DNA of 64,000 nucleotides from Lentinus brumalis (lineage: Eukaryota; Basidiomycota; Agaricomycetes; Polyporales; Polyporaceae): assembly GCA_001792895.1 (NCBI GenBank), contig MARA01000012.1:310001-374000 (forward strand), in the 5' to 3' direction. Position numbers and translations under genes: made by a program. Under the pieces are notes generated by a model. That model was not told where the DNA came from, ran no database searches, and worked only from the letters and a program-made list of their open reading frames with translations. This document shows, one piece after another, positions 9,403 to 20,522 of the stretch. Position 1 is the stretch's first letter. Each line of letters opens with the position of its first letter.

Positions 9403-12200
9403 ATGCCCGCTGCCGTTCCCAAGACGCCGCCTCGCCACGCGAGCTCCCTTCTACCACCACCACAAACCCCTGCTACACCGCGTCGCCGCAAGCTGCCTCA
9501 AGACCGGGGGCTACTACACGGCACTAGGGACCTGACGGCACGGCTCCAGCCTGCGGCCCTCCGTACGCGCCTCAAAAGCGCGTTGAAACTCACGTTCGAG
9601 CCGGATCCGTGGCAGCTCGAGCTTATTTCACGCGTCCTACGAGGATTTGACGCAATTGTCTGCGCGGGGACCGGCTATGGGAAGAGTTTGGTATTCGAGG
9701 GTCTCGCAGTGTTGGGCGGGAAGAATGCGGCTGTGATTGTTATCAGTCCGTTGAAGGCGTTGGAGCAGGACCAGGTGCGCCCTCTTGCGTGGTTTTGATT
9801 CTGACAGCTCAATGTATATGCAGGTCTTGCAGGCCTCCGCGAAAGGAATCAAGGCCTTCCTCATCAACGAAAACAACTCCCACCAGTCCGCCGTCTGGGA
9901 GGCCGCCCGGACGACTGCACAGCTGCTATATCTCTCTCCTGAGATGGCACTGTCTGAAGGGTTTGCAAAACTGTGGAAGAACAATCAGTTTCGATCGCGA
10001 CTCCGTGCAGTTGCGGTCGATGAGGCCCATTGCGTCGAGGAGTGGGGCGCTGACGACTTCAGGCCGGAATACCGCATGCTCAACATCCTCCGCCACTTCA
10101 CTGGTCAAGATATCCCCTTCGCCGCATTCACCGCCACATGCATGACGACGACTTTCGAGCGACTCTGGGAGAGCCTCGCGTACGGCTTTCGCCCGTTCTG
10201 GGGTCTCGACGTGGGTTGCGACCGCCCGAACCTGTACTACGAGATCCGCACGATTGTCAACAAGAAGCATCCAGTGCTCGATGTGCTCGGCCTCCTTCCG
10301 GGGCATCTGGACGACTCTACACCACGCATGGCCCTGCCCAAGACGATCCTCTATTTCGACTCTGAGGATGCATGCCGCGCTTCAACCGACATACTTCGCA
10401 AGTGTCTCCCAGCTCACCTCCGGTCGGCCGTCTACGCCTTCTCCTCCATCCACTCCGAGGCGGCCAAGGAGCGGTGCTGGTCGCGCTTCGGCAGCGGCGA
10501 GTATCGGTTCCTGTGCGCGACCGACGCTGCAGGGATGGGCTGCAACGTCGCGGACATCAAGAACATCGTGATATTCAACTGTCCTCGCACGTTGTCAGTG
10601 GTCGCACAGCGCTGGGCCGAGCTGGCCGCGATCGGAAGACCCCGGCAATGTGTCTCTTGCTCGTGCCGGAATGGGCAAAGCGTCCTTCCCCTCCGGCAGA
10701 GCCCGTGTCCACGCAAGCGGTGCAGAACTTGAAGGGCAGGAAGAAGCCGCTCCTCGAACCTAAGAACTACACCACGCAGCGAAGCAAGCTCCCACGAGCC
10801 ATCGAAAGCTTCGTGAACACAGAGGTGGACGCAGAGGATCCGGCAGACCGTGAGTGTTTGTTCCTCATGACGGCCACGATTGTGGCTGACACATAACACC
10901 CACAGGTTGTTTGCACGGAGTCCTGCGGAACGCGTTCAAACCGGCGACGAAGCTGACAGTCTTCAATGACCTAGCAAACCAAATACGACAGGAGACCGGT
11001 GGGCGCTCTGGCGCGTCCTCATTTTCGCTGACATGGACACTGCTCGATCTTGGGCGACGCCCTCCACCAACTCGCTGCTGCCACCTCTGTAACCCCAATC
11101 ACGCCGACCGCCTGCCTCATCCAGTGCAGAATGATGTGCGTATGTCGCGTTTTGCGCACGACTTTCTGGTCCCTTTGGTGGAGCCACCTACTCGCTCACC
11201 CTCTGTCATCACCATGGCAAGCCAGTCAGGCCTATCAGACTCGTCTGCAGGGGACTCCGAGGTGGCCTTCGAACCTCTCGTTGGTGACCACTCAGTTCCC
11301 AAGGAGGTCCGCGCTGTCCTTCGGACCGAGCTCCATGGATGGCGCGAGAAGCAACGTGAGGGCGATGACCGGGACCTGATGTTCCTCAGCCCAGCAGTGG
11401 ACTTTCCGGACAAGACCATCGAGAAGCTGGTTGAGAACAGTGCGCGTTTCTTGTCCATCACCGAGGTCACGCCACGCGACATCCTCAAGGTAGTCAAGTG
11501 GGACTCGAGCACCGCGTCAGAGCGCGAGGCGGTTGCACACATCATCAGCCTTTGGCGTGTCAATGCCGCGCTGTCTGCAACACCAAAATCACAGCGGCGC
11601 AACCGGAAGAGAGCTCGTACTTCGGGGAGCTTGGAAGCAACCTCCAGCGTCAATGGCCCTATTGAGTCACCTACCCCATCACCGCGCCGTCTTCTGTCTC
11701 CCGATGCCACTCCTCGTGCACCAAATCCCCATACCCAGAGGGCAGGTCCTCCGCTTGTTCGTCCATCTTCAACGGTGTCGCACACGTCTACAACTTGGAG
11801 TCTTCCTCCGTTACCCATCCCTTTGTCCTTCCCGCCTGTCTCCCAACCTAGTAACCCGCACCGGCAAACAGCCACCCCCCCACCACAGCAACGCGCAGCG
11901 CAACCCTACTCACCCGTGCCCCACTCGCCTGTATCTCGTCCTTTCATCCCCTATGCGTCCGGGAACCAGCTGCGTATGCCCGTTACTCCTGTGCTACCCG
12001 GCTCGCCCCTGCCCTACCCCACCATGCACTACTCTCCTGCCCCCATGCAGATCATGACACCACCGGCGACTCAAGCTCGTCCTGCCCCGCAGTATCCAAA
12101 TGTGCTGTCGCCGTCCCCAGCGCCATCACCCAGGGGCTACATGTTCGTCCCAATGTATCCTCCTGGCTTCTATCCATACCCGCCTCCTCAACCGCGGTAG
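9403..12200 (+). CDS. RecQ-like SF2 helicase (copy 2), one apparent frameshift in motif VI
   Basis: Exons 9403-9774, 9824-10849 and 10906-12200 carry a RecQ-type core: motif I VCAGTGYGKS (about residues 85-94), Ia VISPLKALEQDQ, II VAVDEAHCVEEWG, III AAFTATC, V FLCATDAAGMGCNV and then VI, where the frame breaks. Up to AQRW the frame is open, and the next frame continues GRAGRDRKTPAMCLLLVPEW. Adding one G to the GGG at 10614-10616 restores QRWGRAGRD and gives 898 codons with correct phases. After the core comes RCCHLCNPNH, a possible metal site. The last 200 residues are very rich in Pro and Ser, ending YPPGFYPYPPPQPR. There is no RQC or HRDC domain. If the missing base is real the gene is broken inside its arginine-finger motif. 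I favour a base-calling error because eight other breaks in the window behave the same way. Confidence 0.8.
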
Positions 12201-12319
12201 TGTCGACTCTTACAGAGCTTGTCATGGTGAGTGCAACTCGGAGACTCCGTGTCAAGTGACCTGACGGAACATTCCTAGATGCGATGCTTTGGTACATGTA
12301 TAGCATACGACATAGTAAT

Positions 12320-15223
12320 CTAGAAGGCCTCCATGCCAGTTGCGTATTCATCTCCTCCCCCAAGGGCTCCCCCACCATCCGCCTCGTCACCATGAAGATC
12401 GACATAATTCTCCGTCTCAAGAACATTTGTCCCGCATCGGTCGAACGCGGTGCCACTCCTGAGCCTTGTGTCGGGCGATGTGTCACTGTCAACACCGATT
12501 GGATAGCCACTCGCCGGATCGAATGCGGTTGCCTTGACGTACTCATCGAATTTCTTCTGCCAGATATCTGCTCCCGCGTCGAGGACATCGAACACTGCTG
12601 AACGCAGAGCTGCCGGTGTCTTCTTTGCCTTCTTGCCTGTCGTCGCTGGTGCGGGTACGAAGTGCGTCTGGCCAGGAGTGTGCGACTTGCGCTTTGTCAT
12701 CTCTTCGACGAGGACACGCATATCTTCCTGGAACGCCACTTCCTTTGACCGGCGATGGGCATCACGATCACCAAAGAAGTTCGCCATCCGGTGCGAGAGG
12801 TCTTGAAATGCTTCTACGCATGCCGAGCCCTTCTTCATGATGTACTCGATGGTCACCCCACTCCCGGAAGCAATAAAGACTCGCTGGTGCGTTGTCAACC
12901 TCTCCTCTATTTACGTTCATGTGTAACACTCACCTTTACCCAGAAATTGCACTGCTCGAGGTACAGATCTGCTGCAATCCACCGGCCTGGCTTGCCCCAT
13001 CGGTTCACGAACCATGACCGTTCGAGAGCTGCTCGGAGCTCATCCGAAAGTTCATACTTCCACTTCAGTAAGGTTTCCACACACTCGCGAGCATAGTTAT
13101 GCTGACTAGCGCCACGGAATGCGAACGCCCAATACTTCAGTACCCGCAGAACAAGGCCAGCATCTCCCGTGCTGACTGCGTTCTCGAACACCAGGAACAG
13201 TAGAGCATCGCGCATGAAGTAAATGTCATGGGCCAGCCAATCATCACCAGCTGTCTGTGCCGTTCGTGCCTTCGCTGATGTTGTGTATTCTTCCTGAATC
13301 TTGCGCGCGACACGGCGAACATCCTCGTAGCTTGGCTTCCAGCGCTTCAAGTCCGACCACGATCTGAATCCCTCGAGGACCCTGTCAAACAATGCAAGTA
13401 AGTCCCCGTAGTCCTGCTCGCTGCACAGCTGGGTTGCTTACATGACACATCGCAGCACCCGTCCAATGAAAGAGTGACGGATCATCGACTTGGCCGCAGC
13501 GTAGTTCGGCTTCAAAGCATCCCAGGTGCGACGCAGTAGGCCCTTATGGGCCGCGAGCGAGGCTGGATCCGTGATTGCATTCCCGAAGTGAGTTCTCATG
13601 ATCATATGCGTCGCATTGAGAGCAAAATGCCACAGTGCAGCTACGATCTCGATGTTCTCGAGGCGCTCGAAGACCGACACGTCGTCCTTGCGTTCCGCAC
13701 GTGCCTTACGCAGGTTGTTGACAGTGAGCCAATCTCCCTGCATGAGGCGTATCTTGGATTCCCAGTCCTCCTTACTCATGGTCGATTTCTCTTGCAGACC
13801 CTCGACTACCTGAATCAACCCCTTCTTCGACCCTTCGTTGACGTTCAGCACTCCAAAAGGTCGCACGTCCGTCACCTCTGGTTCGAGCGGGCGGTCGCGG
13901 GGCATGTCGTCTCGGATCTTCTCCAGCATCTCGGCGCGACCGGTCCAATTTGCGCTGCCAGGTGAGTAGCGCACGAGCATCTCCGCAATTAGACACTCAA
14001 AGGCCCTGCGCATGACCTCGGCGTCCTCGGATGTCGGTCGGATGTCACTGAATGTCGCGTTGATGCGTTTCCCCCGCATGTTGAGGTGCGACTCGATGTC
14101 TTCCACCTTGGCTGCATCACATCCCCTGATAGCAATGACAGCAGCGTTGGTCGCATGAATCATCGAATGTCGGCTGGTGAGTCGCTCCTGCCACTTCCGG
14201 AGGTACAGATTGATATTGTCGAAGATGATGAAGCACAGCGAAGGACCCGTGAGTAGGTCAACGGCAAGCTGCACGGCATCCGAAGAGATGCGTTCCTTCA
14301 CTCGCTCGACCGTTCGACTGGAGATGGAGAGGCCAATGTTGCTCAACAGCGACAGCACGCGCTCGCTCGTACCCGATATTTTGAAGAACAAACCAAGTGG
14401 GAGGGCGAGGATATTTGTTGCGCGATTCCGGGCGAACGCACAGATGCATATCGCCACCATGATAGCCTGACATTGCGCAGTGGTAAGCAGCCTTGCAATT
14501 TGGACTGTCTCGTTGGTGACAATGAGTACTCACAGATACCGGATTGCGCGCAAAGCCCGGGAAGTGTTCCTTCCATGCCATGCCCGCGGCTCCCATGTCG
14601 TCTCCGTCTTCCTCGTCCGAGTCCTCGGGGACATGGCCTGGCTGTGTCCTGGCTTCCGTGCCTCTACGTTGACCCTCAGCACCCTTCCCCTTCTTCCTCT
14701 TGCGATACTCATTCGGTGATGCGGTGAATGCCCGGAGGAAGCCGTATGTGAACGGCGCCAACTCCTGGATCTTTCCAAGGATATTTTGCGGGTTCGCAAG
14801 ACGTCGAAGTTCAGCAATGGTGAGAGTTTTTGTCCGAATCTGAAAAGCAGGCTCCTTGACGATCTTGTCACTCTCTTGCAGAGCGATTTCTTCGGCGCAG
14901 GGCTGGATTATTTGATCACAGAGGTGACGACGGGCCTTCGGAAAACGCTTCTGCCACTCTCGAAAGAGCGTTGCCGGATGGAAGACCGAGGGAGCGTTGC
15001 CGGTAGCAGCGTGATATGCCATGAAGTGAGCTGCACGATCTTTAACCGCTCTGACATTGGAAGAGAACATGTAGAGAAGCAAGTGGTGCAAGGGAAGGGC
15101 GAGATATATGATGAGAGAGAACACAAGCTGCACCCTGAGCTCAACAGAGCTCGGGACATCCCCTGGTAGAAGTCTTTCCTCCCAGAAGGAGTCCGAGAAT
15201 GCAAGTTCCCCGGGGTCAGACAT
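12320..15223 (-). CDS. DUF6589-like protein (copy 2), candidate transposase, 908 aa
   Basis: Four minus-strand exons (15223-14534, 14466-13442, 13381-12934, 12883-12320; introns 67, 60 and 50 nt) join to 909 codons. It shares the layout of copy 1 at low identity: AIMVAICICAFARNRATN against copy 1 RLVIIVSIVMISANQQCN, then IIFDNINLYLRKW, MIHATNAAVIAI, RLMQGDWLTVNNLRKA, and ASQHNYARECVE followed by NRWGKPGRW. The positions matching the suggested Asp-Asp-Glu triad (FDN, QGD, YARE) are kept. Residues about 175-215 form a Lys/Arg then Asp/Glu linker. The C-terminus differs from copy 1 and includes TKRKSHTPGQTHFVPA, seen in the tails of related proteins. ATG 15223 sits in CACCATG. It converges on the RecQ-like gene 119 bp away. 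Confidence 0.8.
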
Positions 15224-15716
15224 GGTGAGTGATCAGCTCGCTCACTCAAAAAATTCCCTTACATCTCTCATTTGCTTCCGCTACTCTCGCACGTCGAGTT
15301 TCGCGGAAGCAAATGTCCCAGAGGTCGCACCAAAGCCGTAGTAGCCTCTGTGGTCACGGTCTGTGACGCTCGTCACACTATAGCCACCCGGCATGCTCGC
15401 AAGTGTCTGGAACCTCTCATAACACGTTTACTATGTCTTCAGTATTACAGGTGTACTCACAGCTCCGTCGTATATGTTTCTGTTAGATTACAAGCCAAAC
15501 GGACTGCGTCCACACGCTCTAGCAGTGAAATCCTCATACTGACTGTGACGGCCGCGCGCACCTCGATATCTCCATCAGAATCCACAGAATAAATGCTTGT
15601 AAATATTCAATATGTCCGCTATCATCTTGAGTACAGATAGATACTATTTGTTGGAGGGCGTTCATGGGGTGGAAGAGAGCGAGGGGCCAGTCAAGGTACC
15701 CACCCAGTTGGGCGTT

Positions 15717-15803
15717 CTTGTCACAAGCCCCTTCTGCGAAGGCGCGCTGCGAAGCAAGCGCCGGAGCAAGGGCTTGCTCCGAACCTATTTAAAACATAAG
15801 TCG
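15717..15803 (-). repeat. terminal inverted repeat of cassette B, right
   Basis: Read on the minus strand it starts TTTTAAATAGGTTCGGA and ends GAAGGGGCTTGTGACAAGA, matching 8868-8957. It lies about 490 bp upstream of the DUF6589 start codon. Confidence 0.7.
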
Positions 15804-15904
15804 GCGATCAAACATGTAGCTGCGGCCATCAATCTGAGCTCTTCGGTACATGAAACTCATGTGGCTGAGATCCCCTGTTTCTGTCTAAGTACTCAGTATC
15901 TCAC

Positions 15905-15980
15905 CTCCTCCCCCGCTGGTAGGATTTATTTGAACGACGACGCAAGGCGGACTGGTTTGGAGTCTGATAAGTACCAGGCT
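15905..15980 (-). repeat. outer inverted-repeat copy (right) with direct tag
   Basis: The reverse complement matches 3145-3197 (CCTTGCGTCGTCGTTCAA, then ATAAATCCTACAGCGGGGG with two single-base differences). It is followed outward by CTGATAAGTACCAGGCT in the same direction as the tag left of the first copy. The pair therefore has the form tag-repeat ... inverted repeat-tag around the whole 12.8-kb block. Confidence 0.7.
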
Positions 15981-16273
15981 ATCTGTTACTAGTCAGAATT
16001 GAAATTCCGACACAACAGCGTATTGAAACCCCGCCCGGCACTTCCGCTGCCTCCGAGGTCGCTTCCAAGTTCAAACCACAACGCGGAGCGTGCATTTCTC
16101 AGTCTTCAGTAAGTGCTCTATATTATCACTAGAGTTGGTGGCTTGCAATAAGCCGGACCAGGATGCCGTCATAGGGCCCGGCTTTCGCTACATATAAAGT
16201 ACTTCAAGTTAAGGATGCGGCCCGACGACGACTTATTCGCGGGATTTTCAGAGGACTACCTCGCTCCTGGAGT

Positions 16274-17035
16274 ATGCCCCGGATACTCAGGAAGAGGAAC
16301 AATACCGAGGGTGTGCTACCGACTTTGACAATTGCTGAGTTGTTAGAGGACAAACGCGGGCTTCTCAGGTAATTGTCTACGACGGATGCCCTTCGTGATA
16401 GTCGTCTGGAGACGGCACCAGCTTTCAGCTTTCAGCGCTGCGACTCGACGGACTGAAGTGTACAAATACCTGCAGACAGGTAGAATGAATCGCACAACTC
16501 TCTTCCGCGAAGTACTGATGGGGTGCGTCGCCTCTTTGGCCAGCCTGCATGAGACTCTGATCGTACCTACTGCAGGAATATAGCTTCCGAAATCATATGT
16601 GAGCCCTCCTTTTTGTTGCCTTTCTTATACGAAGAAAGTGACATTCATTCGTTGCAGGCATGCCTATTTCGACCGCCGTGACCGCCAGAGACGGCGCGGT
16701 GGGATGTTGTGGCGTGTTGCTGTGTACGTCTTCACGCCTATCTCAGTCTATTGGCCCCCTCAGCCTCACGTTGCCTCACAGCGTTGGCGAGAGGCATCGC
16801 GACGGCAGCCCTGTTCGCGCTCGGAGCACTGCTCCTGGCGCTGGTGGCCGTGGGGCAACATCCTGTGCGTCTGCTGGAAGACTGGTGGTACGAACGAAAA
16901 TGGCACCAACGAACTTGGACGCCGGAGTTGCATTCAGGTCACGGCTTAGAGCATGGTGCAGACAAGCTACACTTCCCATCTTCGCTGAGCTCCTCTTGGT
17001 CCGCCCCGCTTATGTCCCTTCCCATACCGGAATGA
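16274..17035 (+). CDS. small membrane protein, exons partly resolved, one apparent frameshift
   Basis: ATG 16274 opens MPRILRKRNNTEGVLPTL and runs to 16368. A second exon, 16422-16479, joins in phase; later exons from about 16575 to 16598 and 16659 to 17035 give EYSFRNHMHAYFDRRDRQ, then LWRVAVYVFTPISVYW. Adding one C to the C5 run at 16755-16759 connects this to a strong hydrophobic span, ATAALFALGALLLALVAV, followed by QHPVRLLEDWWYERKW and a stop at 17035. The pattern is a basic juxtamembrane segment, then one or two membrane spans, then a cytoplasmic tail. I do not recognise the family. The exon between 16480 and 16575 is not settled. Confidence 0.45.
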
Positions 17036-17290
17036 ATGCAATTGTCGCAACTCATCACAGTACGACTTTCGGCATCCGTGAATATCGCATTGGATGACGC
17101 ACACACATAGGTGCAACAGATATCGGACCCGATGCGAGGAGCGGGAGGAGGGTCGATCGTGATCGACACCAAAGTACAGTTCGTCTTGACGCAAAGGTTT
17201 GGAGTATCGTGATTCCGTGAACCCACTGCAGACTGATATAAGTATCGAGACACAGCAGGCTTCCGTTCCCTACTTACCCACTGTCAATAA

Positions 17291-17854
17291 ATGTATACGC
17301 GCACGCAATCTTCGCACTCGCATCATCATGGGGTGAGTACTTCGAATACCTTAAGCAGGCTGTTTAGGATGCTAATTTAAAACGATACAGATCTGTAATT
17401 TCGGCCATTCTGCGTGCGTAGACATCGCCCCTTTTGGGTTCGCTCGTAGACTCAAAGCTGCAATCCATGTAGTGGCCCCTCTGGCAGCCCTCGGTTGCAT
17501 CACATACGTTGTGGTCGCAGTGGTGAGCACGGCGTTTACAATCCTCGCCACAATCCTCCGCGCAATGATAGGTACGCTAGCGTGCTATCTATTTCCTTCG
17601 ACACGCAGTTGACACATTTTAAAGACGTTGTATTCACACCCCTGGCGTGCTGTGCCATATTCCTGGAAGATTATCACGATCAGCGACGTGCCGTGAGAGG
17701 CAGAGTTGACATAGATCGCGACCTCACTGGGAAGACTGGCGCGTCCCGGGTCTCGCCCCGTCGTTCAAGCAGTATTTCGAACGAGGTGCCGAGCGGACGG
17801 AGGCTGTCAGGTCTGTCCAACTTTTCCCATTCCAGTCGGACTCTCTATGAGTAG
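17291..17854 (+). CDS. small membrane protein, about 139 aa
   Basis: Exons 17291-17332, 17391-17522 and 17609-17854 all join in phase 0 (introns 58 and 86 nt). The product begins MYTRTQSSHSHHHG, has a hydrophobic stretch AAIHVVAPLAALGCITYVVV (about residues 35-54) and ends in a Ser/Arg-rich tail, ASRVSPRRSSSISNEVPSG, like a phosphorylatable cytoplasmic tail. The layout resembles the gene just upstream (basic segment, span, tail), so the two may be diverged paralogs. The second intron could instead be retained coding sequence with a different donor. Confidence 0.42.
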
Positions 17855-18763
17855 ATAGATGGTTTTGTGGCTCGTCCACCGAAGATTAACATATGTACTA
17901 CCAGTAATATTGTAAGCTACGTTGTGTTTTCGTTAGGCGTGCATACTTCATCGAAGTATGCTCAGTGTATCATGTGGGCGAGTTAATGCGAATATTCCTG
18001 TACATCCATGCGCGTTCATCTATGTACCTGCACGACAGTGTTGTACTAGACCCCCGCCGCCACAGTTTGCACGACCCTCCTGCACTACGAGCCCATCCAG
18101 TGTACTGACTCGCTCGCTGAGCGTGACGCCGCTAAAGATTGTGCTCTTGCCGACCTGGCTACGGCGACGGTTACTCCACTTGTGCGCGATGTCGCGCTAC
18201 ATCCCGCGCGTGAAGGCAACATCGATATCCCTTTAGGATCTGCACAGCGTCCATACTTACAATGTGCCAGGAACGAACGCACAAGAGAAGTCGTCGACCT
18301 GGGCACAACTTCGACCGTCAAAACGTGGCATGAACTCGGTGCCCACAGTGGACACCCCGCGTGTGCGGCCTAATCATGCGCCATGGCCGGCCCACATAGC
18401 CAGTTGCACGACATGGTGCAGTATCTCAGTGCATGCTACAAGATCAGAAGGTGGGAGAAACGAGCATTCAAGCGCTTCCTGGGAGCGACTCAGATCGGGT
18501 CTACGCAGCGGCGGGAGCATTTATGATTCAACCATTGCATCCTAGAGTCTGCAGTGTTCTCGTCGGTGCCGACGCTTATGGCTTCTTGCAGCGAGCATAC
18601 CGAACGATCCATGTCAGCGTCGCTGCGCGGAGAATCGATATAAGTATACGCGCTGAGCTCGGCCGAACCTGATAATCATATACGCATAGACAAAGCCCGG
18701 ACACAAGGAAGAAGAGAGAGAGACATGTTGTACGCGAACGATGCAGCTCGAGACAGGAGACCA
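17855..18763. other. intergenic, no supported gene
   Basis: Only short frames without protein character are present. This is the 3' flank of the plus-strand small membrane protein and of the minus-strand DUF6533 gene, so it is a convergent spacer. Confidence 0.5.
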
Positions 18764-20522
18764 TTATGTGGAGAATGGTGATGCGGCCGACTCAGAAGCC
18801 TGGGAGGCCTGGCCGTCCTCTTCCCGGGCCTCTGAACGCGAGCCAAAATGGAGTTCAGAATCATAGGCGGACCGCCCTGATATATCCGGAATTATGAACC
18901 CTCCAAGGGACGACATGAAGCTTGAAGCATCATATGGGTTCCTCGAGGAATGCATCGACGCGTTGGGCCCGAGCACAAGGTCCCTCTGATTCGCTTCTTG
19001 CAGTTCGAGGAGGAAGCGCGATACAAGGATGGCTGTGATGCTGCCAAATGAGAGTGGGTTTCGGTTAGTGGAGACTCTCAGTCTTCTGAAGAGTGCTAGT
19101 GAAGAGCGTACGGGCCAGTGAATATAGTCACATCACTTCCTCCTGCGCTCCCCGCCGCCTGTCACAATACCAGTCAAACCGGGTATGCAAAATCACAAAG
19201 CACGATGAGCGCGACTTACCGCGACAAGCGAGAGGGTAAGGTGGAGGACATTCAAAATGAAGAGGACTCTGATCACGAGTGTCCTAGTCCGTTAGATGGA
19301 TCGCATCGCTTTCGCTCATTGACGTACATGAAATATATAGTCCCTGTACACGCCGTTGAGAGACACTTAGCCACTCCGTCCCTGGACGTGTATGACGATG
19401 CTGAAGGAAGGACGCACCGTCACGAAAGAGAATATCCGATAGCGACAGTCTCCTGGACTGTTGAATTCCTTTCAGGGCGCTCCGACTGTTCAGCTTTGTC
19501 CAGGTGATACAGATGAGCAGGATATCGGCCACGATGAGCGGTACTCGAGATATGATGACAACTGTTTTTTGGAATGAGCGTGCGCAGGTGCACAAAATCA
19601 CCGCTTGACCTACGCCTAAAACATGTTCATGTCAGTATCATTGCAACACTCGGATGTGAACCAGGGAGCACAACCTAAGGTCGAGTGCCACAGTCGTATT
19701 GTCTGTCTGTACGCATCCAAACGGCGGGAAGTTCTCCCCGGAGAGCTGATAGCCAGATGCAACCTGGATCGTCGACCAGTCTGTGTCTGGCCACATGCTC
19801 TCAAATGTTGATCCACTCACCAGATTAGCACCTGCTGGAGCGAGAGACAACGCGAAGACGAGTAGTCCGAGGAACTTGCTCCTGCTCAACACAACTGCAC
19901 GGAGTGCAGAGAAGGCTCATTGTAATGCGTCAGGACTACGACCTGCGGACCCGAAGCATGACTCACCTGCTCCGGTGATGAATGGCAGTACTCCGACTGC
20001 AGTTATTGATATGATGAACGTGGAACAACTGCGGATATTGACAGTCAGTTTGCCCTGTTCTGCAGTCTGGGAGGGTATACGCTAACCTCTATTTCTGTTC
20101 AGACATTGCTGCGACGCAGACGGAGAGTCCTCACCTTGTCCGAAGGGAAAGGTGCGAATGTGGTCGCCGCCGACATGACATAGTATAACATGGAAAACCA
20201 CTTGTTTGCGAAGAACAAGAGCGCCGCTCCGTTTCGCTTAGCGGTCCAAAAGCATGTCACCTCTTGATCGAACGTGACGAACGCTTCGTATATGAAGAGG
20301 ACTGTGACGAAAAGTCAGAACGTCTCGGGCTGATTGGGACGAGCAGGGACGAGCATGCGATGGAATGAACAGACCTGAAGCTGCCACAGCACAGTAGCTT
20401 TCCGTGTAGCTAATAATGGTGTCAGCAAGTCGTATCTATCTATGTCAAATGGCCTCGAAAATGGTGACGTACAAGCTGCTGAATAGGGCCACAGTCGCAG
20501 CAGCGTCTGCATCGGAGGACAT
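18764..20522 (-). CDS. DUF6533-type multi-span membrane protein
   Basis: About ten short exons on the minus strand. Those I can place with confidence are 20522-20473, 20409-20375, 20301-20135, 20066-19967, 19894-19821, 19763 to about 19690, about 19590-19393, 19266-19220, 19158-19112 and 19040-18764. The start gives SFYTESYCAVAAS and VLFIYEAFVTFDQEVTCFWT, the DUF6533 signature. Successive spans follow: ALLFFANKWFSMLYYVMSAA, FIISITAVGVLPFITGA, KFLGLLVFALSLAPAGANL, RVPLIVADILLICITWTKL and VLFILNVLHLTLSLVA. The last exon gives ITAILVSRFLLELQEAN and a polar tail ending SAASPFST. This family is common in Agaricomycetes, with unknown function and a probable seven-span plasma-membrane topology. The joins around 19690-19590 and 19393-19266 do not close in phase by eye, which may hide another miscalled base. 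Confidence 0.75.

Larger units (their letters stand above)
8868..15803. mobile_element. repeat-bounded cassette B: RecQ-like helicase and DUF6589 gene, convergent
   Basis: About 6.9 kb lies between a second, unrelated-looking inverted repeat (8868-8957 and 15717-15803). It holds the same gene pair as cassette A in mirror order: RecQ-like on the plus strand (9403-12200) and DUF6589 on the minus strand (12320-15223), with 119 bp between stops. Both proteins differ strongly from their cassette A counterparts, so this is not a recent duplication. It is a second instance of the same architecture. Mobility is inferred. Confidence 0.55.

Noticed and set aside
14473..15341. Plus-strand frames across the second DUF6589 gene
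   Set aside because: They are shadows of exon 1 of a well-supported minus-strand gene.
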